A stretch of 11,747 nucleotides of DNA from Ruminococcaceae bacterium UBA794 (GTDB taxonomy: Bacteria; Bacillota; Clostridia; Oscillospirales; Ruminococcaceae). The position numbers and the translations under genes are program-made. The stretch is taken from contig DBIU01000012.1 of NCBI GenBank assembly GCA_002304735.1, positions 1 through 11,747 on the forward strand, written 5' to 3'. Under the pieces are notes generated by a model. It did no database searches. It was given only the letters and a program-made list of their open reading frames with translations, and had not been told where the DNA came from. Positions 1 through 5,866 of the stretch are shown here, piece by piece (positions within the stretch are counted from its first letter, which is position 1; the number at the start of each line of letters is the position of its first letter).

Positions 1-39
1 AGGGCGGTTCCGAGGGCGGTTCTGAGGGCGGTTCCGAGA
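1..39 (+). repeat. 12-bp tandem repeat encoding a GGSE linker
   Basis: Three near-identical copies of a 12-base unit (gagggcggttcc/t) run in frame from the window edge and encode Gly-Gly-Ser-Glu repeats, ending in Ser-Glu-Ser-Glu. It reads as a flexible acidic inter-domain linker. The array probably continues upstream, so its full copy number is unknown. Confidence 0.75.
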
Positions 40-3000
40 GCGAGAACCAGAATAAAACTATTGAAAGCGTTAATCTCAACATAACCGCTCCCAAAGCAGG
101 TAAAGAGCCTGTTAAAAACAATATTTTCACTGAGGAAGATAACGGCAAATATACCGCAGAGATTAAGTGGTACACCAGCGAGGACGAAAATTTAACGGAG
201 TTTAACGGCGATAAGTTCGGCTATGACACCGCTTACACCGTAAAGGTTACGCTTACGCCTAAAGAGGGTTATGCATTTCCTACTGAATTAAACAACTATA
301 AAACGGGAATTGAAGGCGCTTCTGTATCGGCTGTTGAGGGCGGGGAAGGCATAATTCTTGTAACCAAGACATATGATAAGACTGCTGAAAAGACAGCTGC
401 AACAGTTACAAAGGCACCTTCTGCCGCTGAAAATCTTAAATACACCGGCGAAGCGCAAGCTCTTGTTACCGCAGGTGAAACATCAGACGGCACATTGAAG
501 TATAGCCTTGAGGAAAACGGCGAATTTAATGAAGCCATTCCCACAGGAACAAATGCAGGAGAATACACGGTTTACTACAAGGTTGTCGGCGATGATTCGC
601 ATAATGATAGCGAGGTTAAGAGTGTCAAGGTAACAATCTCCAAAGCCACCCCGACAGTCACCGCTACTGCGAGACAGACCATCGCTCAGGGCGGAGATTT
701 TATCGCGCCGACAAGTACTGTTGACGGTAATTTCACCTACTCTTACAAGGCTTCCGAGGAAAGCGAAGCAATAACCAACCTCGAGCAGATTCAAACTGCT
801 ATCAAGGAGCTTAGTGCCGAAGCCACTGCCACGATTTCCTACACCTTTACGCCTAACGATACTAGCAACTACGAAAATGCAACAGGCACAATCACCGTAA
901 CAATCCAAGCAAAGCAGGAAGAGGAAAAGACCTTTACGGTTTCAACTGAAAACACCAACGTTGAACTCTACAAGGGCGATGATAAGGTTACGACTGAAAC
1001 CAAATTCAAGCAGGGTGAAACCCTCACAATCAAGCCCGTCGAGGGATATACTCTTTCTGACGTAAAGGTTGGCGATGCTGCGGCAACAGAAGGCGAAGAC
1101 GGCAGCTACACCTATACGTTTACGGGCGAGGAGAGCGAAACTCTTACCGTTACTGCTAAGGCGGAAAAGGTGAAGCAGAGCTTTACTGTAACAATAGACG
1201 GAAAATCATTAACTGTCAAAGCGGGCAAAACCGTTCTTAAGAGCGGCGATAAGGTTGAAGAAGGAACCAAATTGACAATTTATGCCGACAACTGGGCTCC
1301 TATGTACAAGGCGACCGTCACGGTTAATGATAAAACCTTAAGCGGCGGTGAATATACTGTTAATGCTGAAACGAAAATTGCGGTGAAAGTTGAAAAAGCA
1401 ACGAGCATTACTGTCACCGGACTTAAGGAAAAGTATTATGTTGGCGAAGAGCTTGAGTGCGAGGTTAACACCGAAGCTAACGCAGTGGTAGTTAAGGGCG
1501 CAAAAATCAAGTATGTCTTTAAAGATAAGTCAGAATCTGTCGAGCTTCCGCTGAACAAAGACTTTATCAAGAACTTTGATACAAGCAAAGCCAACGATAA
1601 TTTGACCGTCACCGTTGAAAACGAGGGCATTAAGGGCGAGGCAACCGTAAAAGTTGTTGAAGATACGGTTAAATCCATTGCGCTTACCTCGAATTTCAAG
1701 TCGATTTATAAGACCGATGAAGCTCTTGACGTTTCCGGCGGTAAGATTACTGTAACCTATGAGAGCGGCAAGACAGAGGTTGTTGATGTAACCGAGGATA
1801 TGGTAAGCGGCTTTGAAGATGAAGCACAAGAAGGCAAGAAAACGCTTACGATTACATATGCAAAAAAAACGACAAGCGTTGTGATTACCGTATCTGATGC
1901 TGAGCTTACTGTTTCCAAAATCGAGGTTATCAGCGCAAAGACCAACTATAATGTCGGCGATGCATTTGACTACAGCACAGGCAAAATCAAAGTAACCTAC
2001 GGTGAGGGGGATAACGCCAAGTCCGAAGAAATCGGTTTGGCGGCGGCTGAAATCGCGGGATTTGATTCGTCTAAGGCGACAGCCGAGAATGAAAAGCAGA
2101 CAATTACGGTTGCTTATAAAGAGAAAACGGCTACATTTGAAATAACAATCAAAGAAGTTGCCGCTCCTACCGTTAAATCTATAATTCTTACTCCGCCCAC
2201 CAAGACGTCTTATAAATACGGAGAGAATCTTGTCCTTACAGGCGGCAAGCTGACTGTTCAGTATGATAACGGTAAGCTTGAGGAAATAGCTCTTACGGAT
2301 AAGCGTGTTACTGTAAGCGGTTATGACAAGAACAAATCCGGCGAGCAGGAAGTAACCTTTACGTTTGGCGGTCAAACGGCAACGTATTTCTTTACGGTTG
2401 GCGCTAAGCCTTCGAGCGGCGGTTCTTCGAGCGGCGGAAGCCGTCCGAGCGGCGGTTCGAGCGGCGGAAGCAGCTATACCGTAACCGATGAGCCTACCGT
2501 TGACGGCAAGGAAAAGAGCTGGACGGACGTTGCGAAGGATATCGAAAAGCTTCCCGCGGGCAAGGAAATGACTATTGAGCTTAACGGCGATAAGAAAATC
2601 CCCGCAGACGTTATTAAGGCAATCGCAAAGGCAAACGCAAAGGTTAACGTTAAGGTTGACGATGTATTCAGCTGGACGATTGACGGCTCCGAGATTAATG
2701 AAAAGGACGCTAAGGCGATTGATTTAACCGTTGCAAAGACTTCCGTTTCCGGAACAAGCGCGCTCCGCGGAGCCTTGGGAACAAGCTTCAAGCTCAACGG
2801 CACAAACGCTGAGTCCGAGCTTAACATTAAATTCAAGTCAACTCACGCAGGTAAATTTGCAAACGTCTTTAAGAAGGTTGACGGCAAGCTTGTTTTCGTT
2901 GACAACGTGAAGATTGACAAGGACGGCAATGCGGTTGGACTTGATATTTCCGAAAAGGGCGAATATGTCGTAATGCTCGGCGAGTTCTCCGACAGAGCGG

Positions 3001-3173
3001 GCGATATGAACAACGACGGTATCCTCAACGCGAAGGACGCTCTTGCGGTTCTTAAGGACAGCGCAAAGCTTGAAAAGGGTGCAAACCCGCTTGTATCCGA
3101 CCTCAACGGCGATGGATACAGAAACGCAAAGGACGCTCTGATTATCCTCAAAATGGCGGCAGGACTCCTTTAA
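1..3173 (+). CDS. Dockerin-containing surface/secreted protein with multiple Ig-like domains (5' partial)
   Basis: The frame is open from the first bases of the window (codons from position 3) to TAA at 3171-3173, giving 1056 visible residues. The true start, signal peptide and any catalytic domain lie upstream. Order in window residues: GGSE-repeat linker (1-15); an Ig-like segment (about 20-125); an MBG-like segment with YTGEAQALVTAG and TNAGEYTVYYKV signatures (about 132-216); further beta-rich segments (to about 466); four Big_3-like repeats (467-800); a Ser/Gly-rich linker (about 802-823); a lysine-rich module (about 824-999); and a type I dockerin (1000-1056). Dockerins bind cohesin modules on scaffoldins, so the protein is probably exported and attached to a cohesin-bearing partner. 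Ig repeats usually act as spacers or adhesive stalks. No sortase LPXTG motif or C-terminal TM is present, which fits dockerin anchoring. Enzyme or adhesin function cannot be decided here. A TTG inside the frame at 495 is an internal Leu codon, not a start. Confidence 0.9.
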   Translation, partial: GGSEGGSEGGSESENQNKTIESVNLNITAPKAGKEPVKNNIFTEEDNGKYTAEIKWYTSEDENLTEFNGDKFGYDTAYTVKVTLTPKEGYAFPTELNNYKTGIEGASVSAVEGGEGIILVTKTYDKTAEKTAATVTKAPSAAENLKYTGEAQALVTAGETSDGTLKYSLEENGEFNEAIPTGTNAGEYTVYYKVVGDDSHNDSEVKSVKVTISKATPTVTATARQTIAQGGDFIAPTSTVDGNFTYSYKASEESEAITNLEQIQTAIKELSAEATATISYTFTPNDTSNYENATGTITVTIQAKQEEEKTFTVSTENTNVELYKGDDKVTTETKFKQGETLTIKPVEGYTLSDVKVGDAAATEGEDGSYTYTFTGEESETLTVTAKAEKVKQSFTVTIDGKSLTVKAGKTVLKSGDKVEEGTKLTIYADNWAPMYKATVTVNDKTLSGGEYTVNAETKIAVKVEKATSITVTGLKEKYYVGEELECEVNTEANAVVVKGAKIKYVFKDKSESVELPLNKDFIKNFDTSKANDNLTVTVENEGIKGEATVKVVEDTVKSIALTSNFKSIYKTDEALDVSGGKITVTYESGKTEVVDVTEDMVSGFEDEAQEGKKTLTITYAKKTTSVVITVSDAELTVSKIEVISAKTNYNVGDAFDYSTGKIKVTYGEGDNAKSEEIGLAAAEIAGFDSSKATAENEKQTITVAYKEKTATFEITIKEVAAPTVKSIILTPPTKTSYKYGENLVLTGGKLTVQYDNGKLEEIALTDKRVTVSGYDKNKSGEQEVTFTFGGQTATYFFTVGAKPSSGGSSSGGSRPSGGSSGGSSYTVTDEPTVDGKEKSWTDVAKDIEKLPAGKEMTIELNGDKKIPADVIKAIAKANAKVNVKVDDVFSWTIDGSEINEKDAKAIDLTVAKTSVSGTSALRGALGTSFKLNGTNAESELNIKFKSTHAGKFANVFKKVDGKLVFVDNVKIDKDGNAVGLDISEKGEYVVMLGEFSDRAGDMNNDGILNAKDALAVLKDSAKLEKGANPLVSDLNGDGYRNAKDALIILKMAAGLL
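1401..2403 (+). repeat. Four tandem Big_3-like Ig domain repeats within the dockerin protein
   Basis: Protein-level repeats of about 80-90 residues begin near 1401, 1668, 1911 and 2172. Copies 2-4 share the pattern V-x-x-I-x-[LV], then a Y-x-x-[GD]-[ED] turn, a GK-[IL]-x-V-x-Y strand, a variable charged stretch, SGF/AGF/SGY and a final T-[FV]-x-[IV]-T-[IV] strand. This is the layout of bacterial Ig-like group 3 domains. Copy 1 is the most divergent. The DNA copies have drifted apart, so this is an old duplication and not a recent tandem expansion. The family name is assigned by eye. Confidence 0.6.
2472..2999 (+). other. Unassigned module between the Ser/Gly linker and the dockerin
   Basis: About 175 residues follow the flexible linker (SSGGSS-type repeats) and precede the dockerin. 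The segment has alternating beta strands and one Lys/Ala-rich helix (IPADVIKAIAKANAKVNVKV), a WTIDGSEI strand, a Ser/Ala/Gly-rich loop and a terminal EKGEYVVMLGEFSD strand that leads into the dockerin. I recognise no catalytic motif. Being flanked by a linker and a dockerin suggests an independently folded domain. Function is unknown. Confidence 0.5.
3000..3170 (+). other. Type I dockerin domain
   Basis: Two 12-residue calcium loops fit D-x-N-x-D-G-x-x-x-x-x-D: DMNNDGILNAKD (ligands D1001, N1003, D1005, D1012 in window numbering) and DLNGDGYRNAKD (D1033, N1035, D1037, D1044). Each is followed by an A-L-x-x-L-K helix. The two halves are almost symmetrical, including an Ala-Lys pair at loop positions 10-11, where cohesin specificity usually lies (usually Ser/Thr pairs in clostridial cellulosomes). 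Both calcium sites look intact. Confidence 0.92.
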
Positions 3174-3209
3174 TCGTTCCTCCTAACCTCATAATTTCAT
3201 AATATCGGG

Positions 3210-3250
3210 CGAGCGGCTTGGAGAAATCCGAGCCGCTCGATAATTTTATA
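3210..3250 (+). terminator. Intrinsic terminator of the dockerin gene
   Basis: A 13-bp stem (3210-3222 with 3227-3239, one G-U pair) is capped by a GAAA tetraloop and lies 36 nt after the stop codon. The following tract is AT-rich (ataattttata) but not a clean U run. It may act as an exonuclease-blocking 3' end together with the next hairpin. Confidence 0.65.
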
Positions 3251-3299
3251 AAACCGTTTTGCGTTATATTAACGCGGAAATTTAATGTATAAATAACTT

Positions 3300-3335
3300 G
3301 CCCGCCGTTTTTATTGACAGCGGGCGTTTTATTTT
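3300..3335 (+). terminator. Second hairpin-plus-U-tract terminator, possibly bidirectional
   Basis: A 6-bp GCCCGC/GCGGGC stem (3300-3305 with 3320-3325, 14-nt loop) is followed by gttttatttta on the + strand. On the - strand the stem can extend to 8 bp with a U-G pair, but the tract after it is only aagttattt. It sits between the converging ends of the dockerin gene and the zinc-ribbon gene, so it could serve both. Confidence 0.6.
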
Positions 3336-3340
3336 AATAA

Positions 3341-4216
3341 TCAGCGTCGGATTGAAGCGATGGAGCCGAGTATTCTTCCGAGTATCGTCGAAATCGTGTA
3401 AAGAACAAGCGTCAGCAATAACGTGCCTATAAACCAGAATAAATTGAACTGACTGAAAGAACCGTTTGCTATTCCAGTTCCGACAAAGAAGATGCAGACG
3501 CAGCCGAACGTCATTATATTAAGGCAAATTGATACGGACGGAAATTTTGTGATTATCGCTGCAATTCCAACCGCGGTTGAATAAACAGCGGGCGCCAACG
3601 CGTATCTGAGCATATCCATAACCCAATTCTGCAAAGGCTCTGCCGCAATTAAATTGAAGCAAATAAACCAATAAATAAACAGGAATAAGGGTATCGAGCT
3701 GAAAAAAACAGCGTTTTTTATTAGGCGGTGTTTTTCGCATTTTTCGGCATAAGCTTGAATTTGCTTGTTTCTGGCGATAACCTCGTCTCTCCATTTTTTG
3801 TAATTAACGGCAAATTCGCTCTCCTCGGAAAAATTTTTCGTACTTTTCGCCGTTTCATAGTATCTCTCAGCCTGAATAAATACGTCGGAAAAAACGCCGT
3901 AATCCGTATAATTATGAGTAATAGACGCGATTAAACCCGCCCAAACTCTGTAATCCTTTCCGAAAGTATTTACAAGACTTGAATAGGCGGAAAACGCCTG
4001 CTCGTAAAACCTATTTTTTATAAGAGTTCCCGCGCTTTCAAGATTGATTTCAAGCTCGCTGTCAAAATCGCGCGAAACGTGAGTGAAGCTGTGGCGCGCG
4101 TCGAGAGCGGTCGTGTTGCAATATTCGCATTTCAACGTGCCCTTATCGTCAATTGCAATAAGCGGCGCTCCGCACTGCGGACAAACGGCGGAAGCTATTA
4201 TTTCATTTTCCGACAT
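3341..4216 (-). CDS. Zinc-ribbon membrane protein of unknown function
   Basis: This 291-residue protein has an N-terminal treble-clef/zinc-ribbon signature (C12-x2-C15 and C30-x2-C33, as CPQCG and CEYCN). A soluble helical, TPR-like stretch follows (about 59-125, with FYEQAFSAYSSLV and AERYYETAK). After a basic Lys/Arg segment come four hydrophobic helices (about 168-190, 204-223, 228-248, 257-279). The likely topology has the zinc-binding and helical parts in the cytoplasm. Zinc ribbon plus helices plus TM segments is common among poorly characterised clostridial proteins; I do not recognise a named family and assign no function. The start at 4216 is supported by an aaagga ribosome binding site 8 nt upstream and a promoter further up. 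It is convergent with the dockerin gene, divergent from the alcohol dehydrogenase, and appears monocistronic. Confidence 0.85.
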   Translation of the reverse strand: MSENEIIASAVCPQCGAPLIAIDDKGTLKCEYCNTTALDARHSFTHVSRDFDSELEINLESAGTLIKNRFYEQAFSAYSSLVNTFGKDYRVWAGLIASITHNYTDYGVFSDVFIQAERYYETAKSTKNFSEESEFAVNYKKWRDEVIARNKQIQAYAEKCEKHRLIKNAVFFSSIPLFLFIYWFICFNLIAAEPLQNWVMDMLRYALAPAVYSTAVGIAAIITKFPSVSICLNIMTFGCVCIFFVGTGIANGSFSQFNLFWFIGTLLLTLVLYTISTILGRILGSIASIRR

Positions 4217-4261
4217 AATGTATTCCTTTCAAATAATTCATCTTTTTCCTCTATAATACAA

Positions 4262-4290
4262 ATTTTACCACATTTCGCCAAAAAAGTCAA
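4262..4290 (-). promoter_or_regulatory. Sigma-A-type promoter of the zinc-ribbon gene
   Basis: On the - strand, TTGACT (-35, 4285-4290) is separated by exactly 17 bp from TAAAAT (-10, 4262-4267). Each box differs from consensus at one position. The predicted transcript start near 4255 leaves a leader of about 40 nt. Confidence 0.7.
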
Positions 4291-4406
4291 GTAGAACTTA
4301 ATATATGAAGAAAAAATTAAGTAAGTGATATTTTGATAAATTGGTCTATTTTTACAAATTTGCCGACTATATCAAAAAAGATAAGTCTAATATGCATAAA
4401 AAACAT

Positions 4407-4435
4407 TTAACAACGCGAGAAATATGTGTTATAAT
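4407..4435 (+). promoter_or_regulatory. Promoter of the alcohol dehydrogenase gene with extended -10
   Basis: TTAACA (-35, 4407-4412), a 17-bp spacer and a perfect TATAAT (-10, 4430-4435) preceded by TG at 4427-4428. The transcript should start near 4442, giving a leader of about 60 nt. The -35 lies in TTAACAA, which equals one half of the redox-repressor Rex operator, but the matching upstream half is absent. The rest of the 285-bp divergent region (4217-4501) is AT-rich and holds the opposite promoter; I see no further gene there. Confidence 0.75.
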
Positions 4436-4488
4436 AACAAACAGAAGGGAAGCAAAAGGGTTTCCCCGATTAGAAAAGTGAATTTAAC

Positions 4489-4494
4489 GGAGGT
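4489..4494 (+). promoter_or_regulatory. Ribosome binding site that fixes the alcohol dehydrogenase start
   Basis: A perfect GGAGGT lies 7 nt before ATG 4502. The in-frame ATG at 4424 falls within the promoter and just upstream of the -10 box, so it cannot be on the transcript. This supports the shorter protein. Confidence 0.85.
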
Positions 4495-4501
4495 ATTTAT
4501 T

Positions 4502-5725
4502 ATGGCACGTTTTACTCTTCCTCGTGACGTTTACCACGGCAAAGGCTCGCTCGAGGCGCTGAAGTCGTTTAAGGGAAAGAAAGCGATTATCTGCGTGGGC
4601 GGCGGCTCTATGAAGCGTTTTGGCTTCCTTGACAAGGCTGAAGCTTATCTTAAGGAAGCGGGTATGGAGGTTAAGATTTTCGATGGAATTGAGCCTGACC
4701 CTTCCGTTGAAACGGTAATGAGAGGTGCGCAGGCGATGCTTGATTTCGGGCCCGACTGGATTGTGGCAATCGGCGGCGGTTCGCCTATCGACGCGGCAAA
4801 GGCAATGTGGATTAAGTATGAGTATCCCGACTGTACATTCGAGGATATGTGCAAGGTTTTCGGTATTCCCGAGCTTCGCAAAAAGGCGCATTTCTGCGCT
4901 GTTTCCTCGACTTCCGGCACGGCGACCGAGGTTACCGCGTTCTCTATCATAACCGATTACAGCAAGGGCATTAAGTATCCTATCGCTGACTTTGAGATTA
5001 CGCCCGATGTTGCGATTGTTGACCCCGAGCTTGCGGAAACAATGCCGCAGAAGCTTGTCGCTCACACGGGTATGGACGCCATGACGCACGCAATCGAGGC
5101 TTATGTATCCACCGCGAACTGCGATTTCACCGACCCGCTCGCTATTCACGCTATTGAGATGATTATGAAGGACCTTGTACCTTCGTATAACGGCGATATG
5201 GCGGCAAGGGACCGTATGCACAACGCTCAGTGCCTTGCGGGAATGGCGTTCTCGAACGCGCTTCTCGGTATCGTACATTCAATGGCGCATAAGACAGGCG
5301 CGGCTTTCGCGGATTACGGCGCTCACATTATCCACGGCGCAGCAAACGCTATGTATCTTCCTAAGGTAATCGCGTTCAACGCAAAGGACGAAACCGCAAA
5401 GAAGCGCTATGGCGTTATCGTTGACTATATGGGAATTGCGGACAAGAACGCTTCTGACGACGACAAGGTAAAGGCGCTTATCGCATATCTCCGCAAGATG
5501 AACGATGACCTCAAAATCCCGCACTGCATCAAGAATTACGGCGCGGACAGCTATCCCGCTGAGCAGGGCTTCGTTCCCGAGAATGTGTTCCTCGAAAGAC
5601 TTCCCGAAATTGCAAAGAACGCAATCGGCGACGCCTGCACAGGTTCAAATCCCCGTCAGCCCTCGGTTGAGGAGATGGAAAAGCTGCTTAAGTGCTGCTA
5701 CTACGATACCGAAGTTGACTTTTAA
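4502..5725 (+). CDS. Iron-containing (group III) alcohol dehydrogenase
   Basis: The product has 407 residues, usual for the family, and starts MARFTLPRDVYHGKG. It should reversibly reduce an aldehyde or ketone with NAD(P)H in the cytoplasm, for example in fermentative disposal of reducing power. Visible signatures are the nucleotide-binding GGGSPID (91-97), SSTSGTATEVT (135-145), the metal ligands D192 and H196 (GMDAMTHAIEAY), H259 with H263 (HSMAH), and H278 (HGAANAMYLP). These match the Fe2+-binding Asp/His set of FucO-type dehydrogenases. The stretch between H259 and H278 is about five residues longer than in FucO. Substrate (ethanol, butanol, propanediol or other) cannot be read from the sequence. 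It is monocistronic, with its own promoter and a strong terminator. Codon use resembles highly expressed genes (frequent aag, ggc, gac). Confidence 0.93.
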   Translation: MARFTLPRDVYHGKGSLEALKSFKGKKAIICVGGGSMKRFGFLDKAEAYLKEAGMEVKIFDGIEPDPSVETVMRGAQAMLDFGPDWIVAIGGGSPIDAAKAMWIKYEYPDCTFEDMCKVFGIPELRKKAHFCAVSSTSGTATEVTAFSIITDYSKGIKYPIADFEITPDVAIVDPELAETMPQKLVAHTGMDAMTHAIEAYVSTANCDFTDPLAIHAIEMIMKDLVPSYNGDMAARDRMHNAQCLAGMAFSNALLGIVHSMAHKTGAAFADYGAHIIHGAANAMYLPKVIAFNAKDETAKKRYGVIVDYMGIADKNASDDDKVKALIAYLRKMNDDLKIPHCIKNYGADSYPAEQGFVPENVFLERLPEIAKNAIGDACTGSNPRQPSVEEMEKLLKCCYYDTEVDF

Positions 5726-5764
5726 TTATAAGAGTTCTGTTATTCTGCCTGTATAAATAAATTT

Positions 5765-5792
5765 GAGCCTCGCTTGCCGAGGCTCTTTTTTT
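5765..5792 (+). terminator. Strong intrinsic terminator after the alcohol dehydrogenase
   Basis: An 8-bp perfect stem GAGCCTCG/CGAGGCTC (5765-5772 with 5778-5785, 5-nt loop) is followed directly by seven T residues (5786-5792). It lies 39 nt after the stop codon and just upstream of the tex promoter, so it separates the two transcription units. Confidence 0.92.
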
Positions 5793-5802
5793 GTGAAAAC
5801 AC

Positions 5803-5831
5803 TTGCTTTTTTGGCAAAAAAATGGTACAAT
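5803..5831 (+). promoter_or_regulatory. Promoter of the tex-metallopeptidase unit
   Basis: TTGCTT (-35, 5803-5808), a 17-bp spacer and TACAAT (-10, 5826-5831), beginning 10 nt after the preceding terminator. The transcript would start near 5838. An AGGAGA ribosome binding site (5856-5861) precedes ATG 5867 by 5 nt. Confidence 0.7.
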
Positions 5832-5866
5832 GTAGTTTGTAACAAATAAATCCACAGGAGAGAATT

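Noticed and set aside
1530..2375. Long antisense reading frame opposite the dockerin gene
   Set aside because: It has no start signals, the composition is Cys/Arg-rich and low in quality, and it is a mirror of the repetitive surface-protein coding strand. The same holds for the antisense frames opposite the dehydrogenase, tex and EAL genes.
4331..4377. TTTTGATA/TATCAAAA inverted repeat in the 4217-4501 region as an operator or riboswitch
   Set aside because: Eight-base AT-only arms 31 nt apart in AT-rich DNA are expected by chance. The repeat lies upstream of the alcohol dehydrogenase transcript, so it cannot be a riboswitch for it.
4424..4501. N-terminal extension of the alcohol dehydrogenase from ATG 4424
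   Set aside because: The ATG lies upstream of the predicted transcription start, next to the -10 box. The extension (Lys/Asn-rich, no family similarity) precedes a perfect ribosome binding site for ATG 4502.
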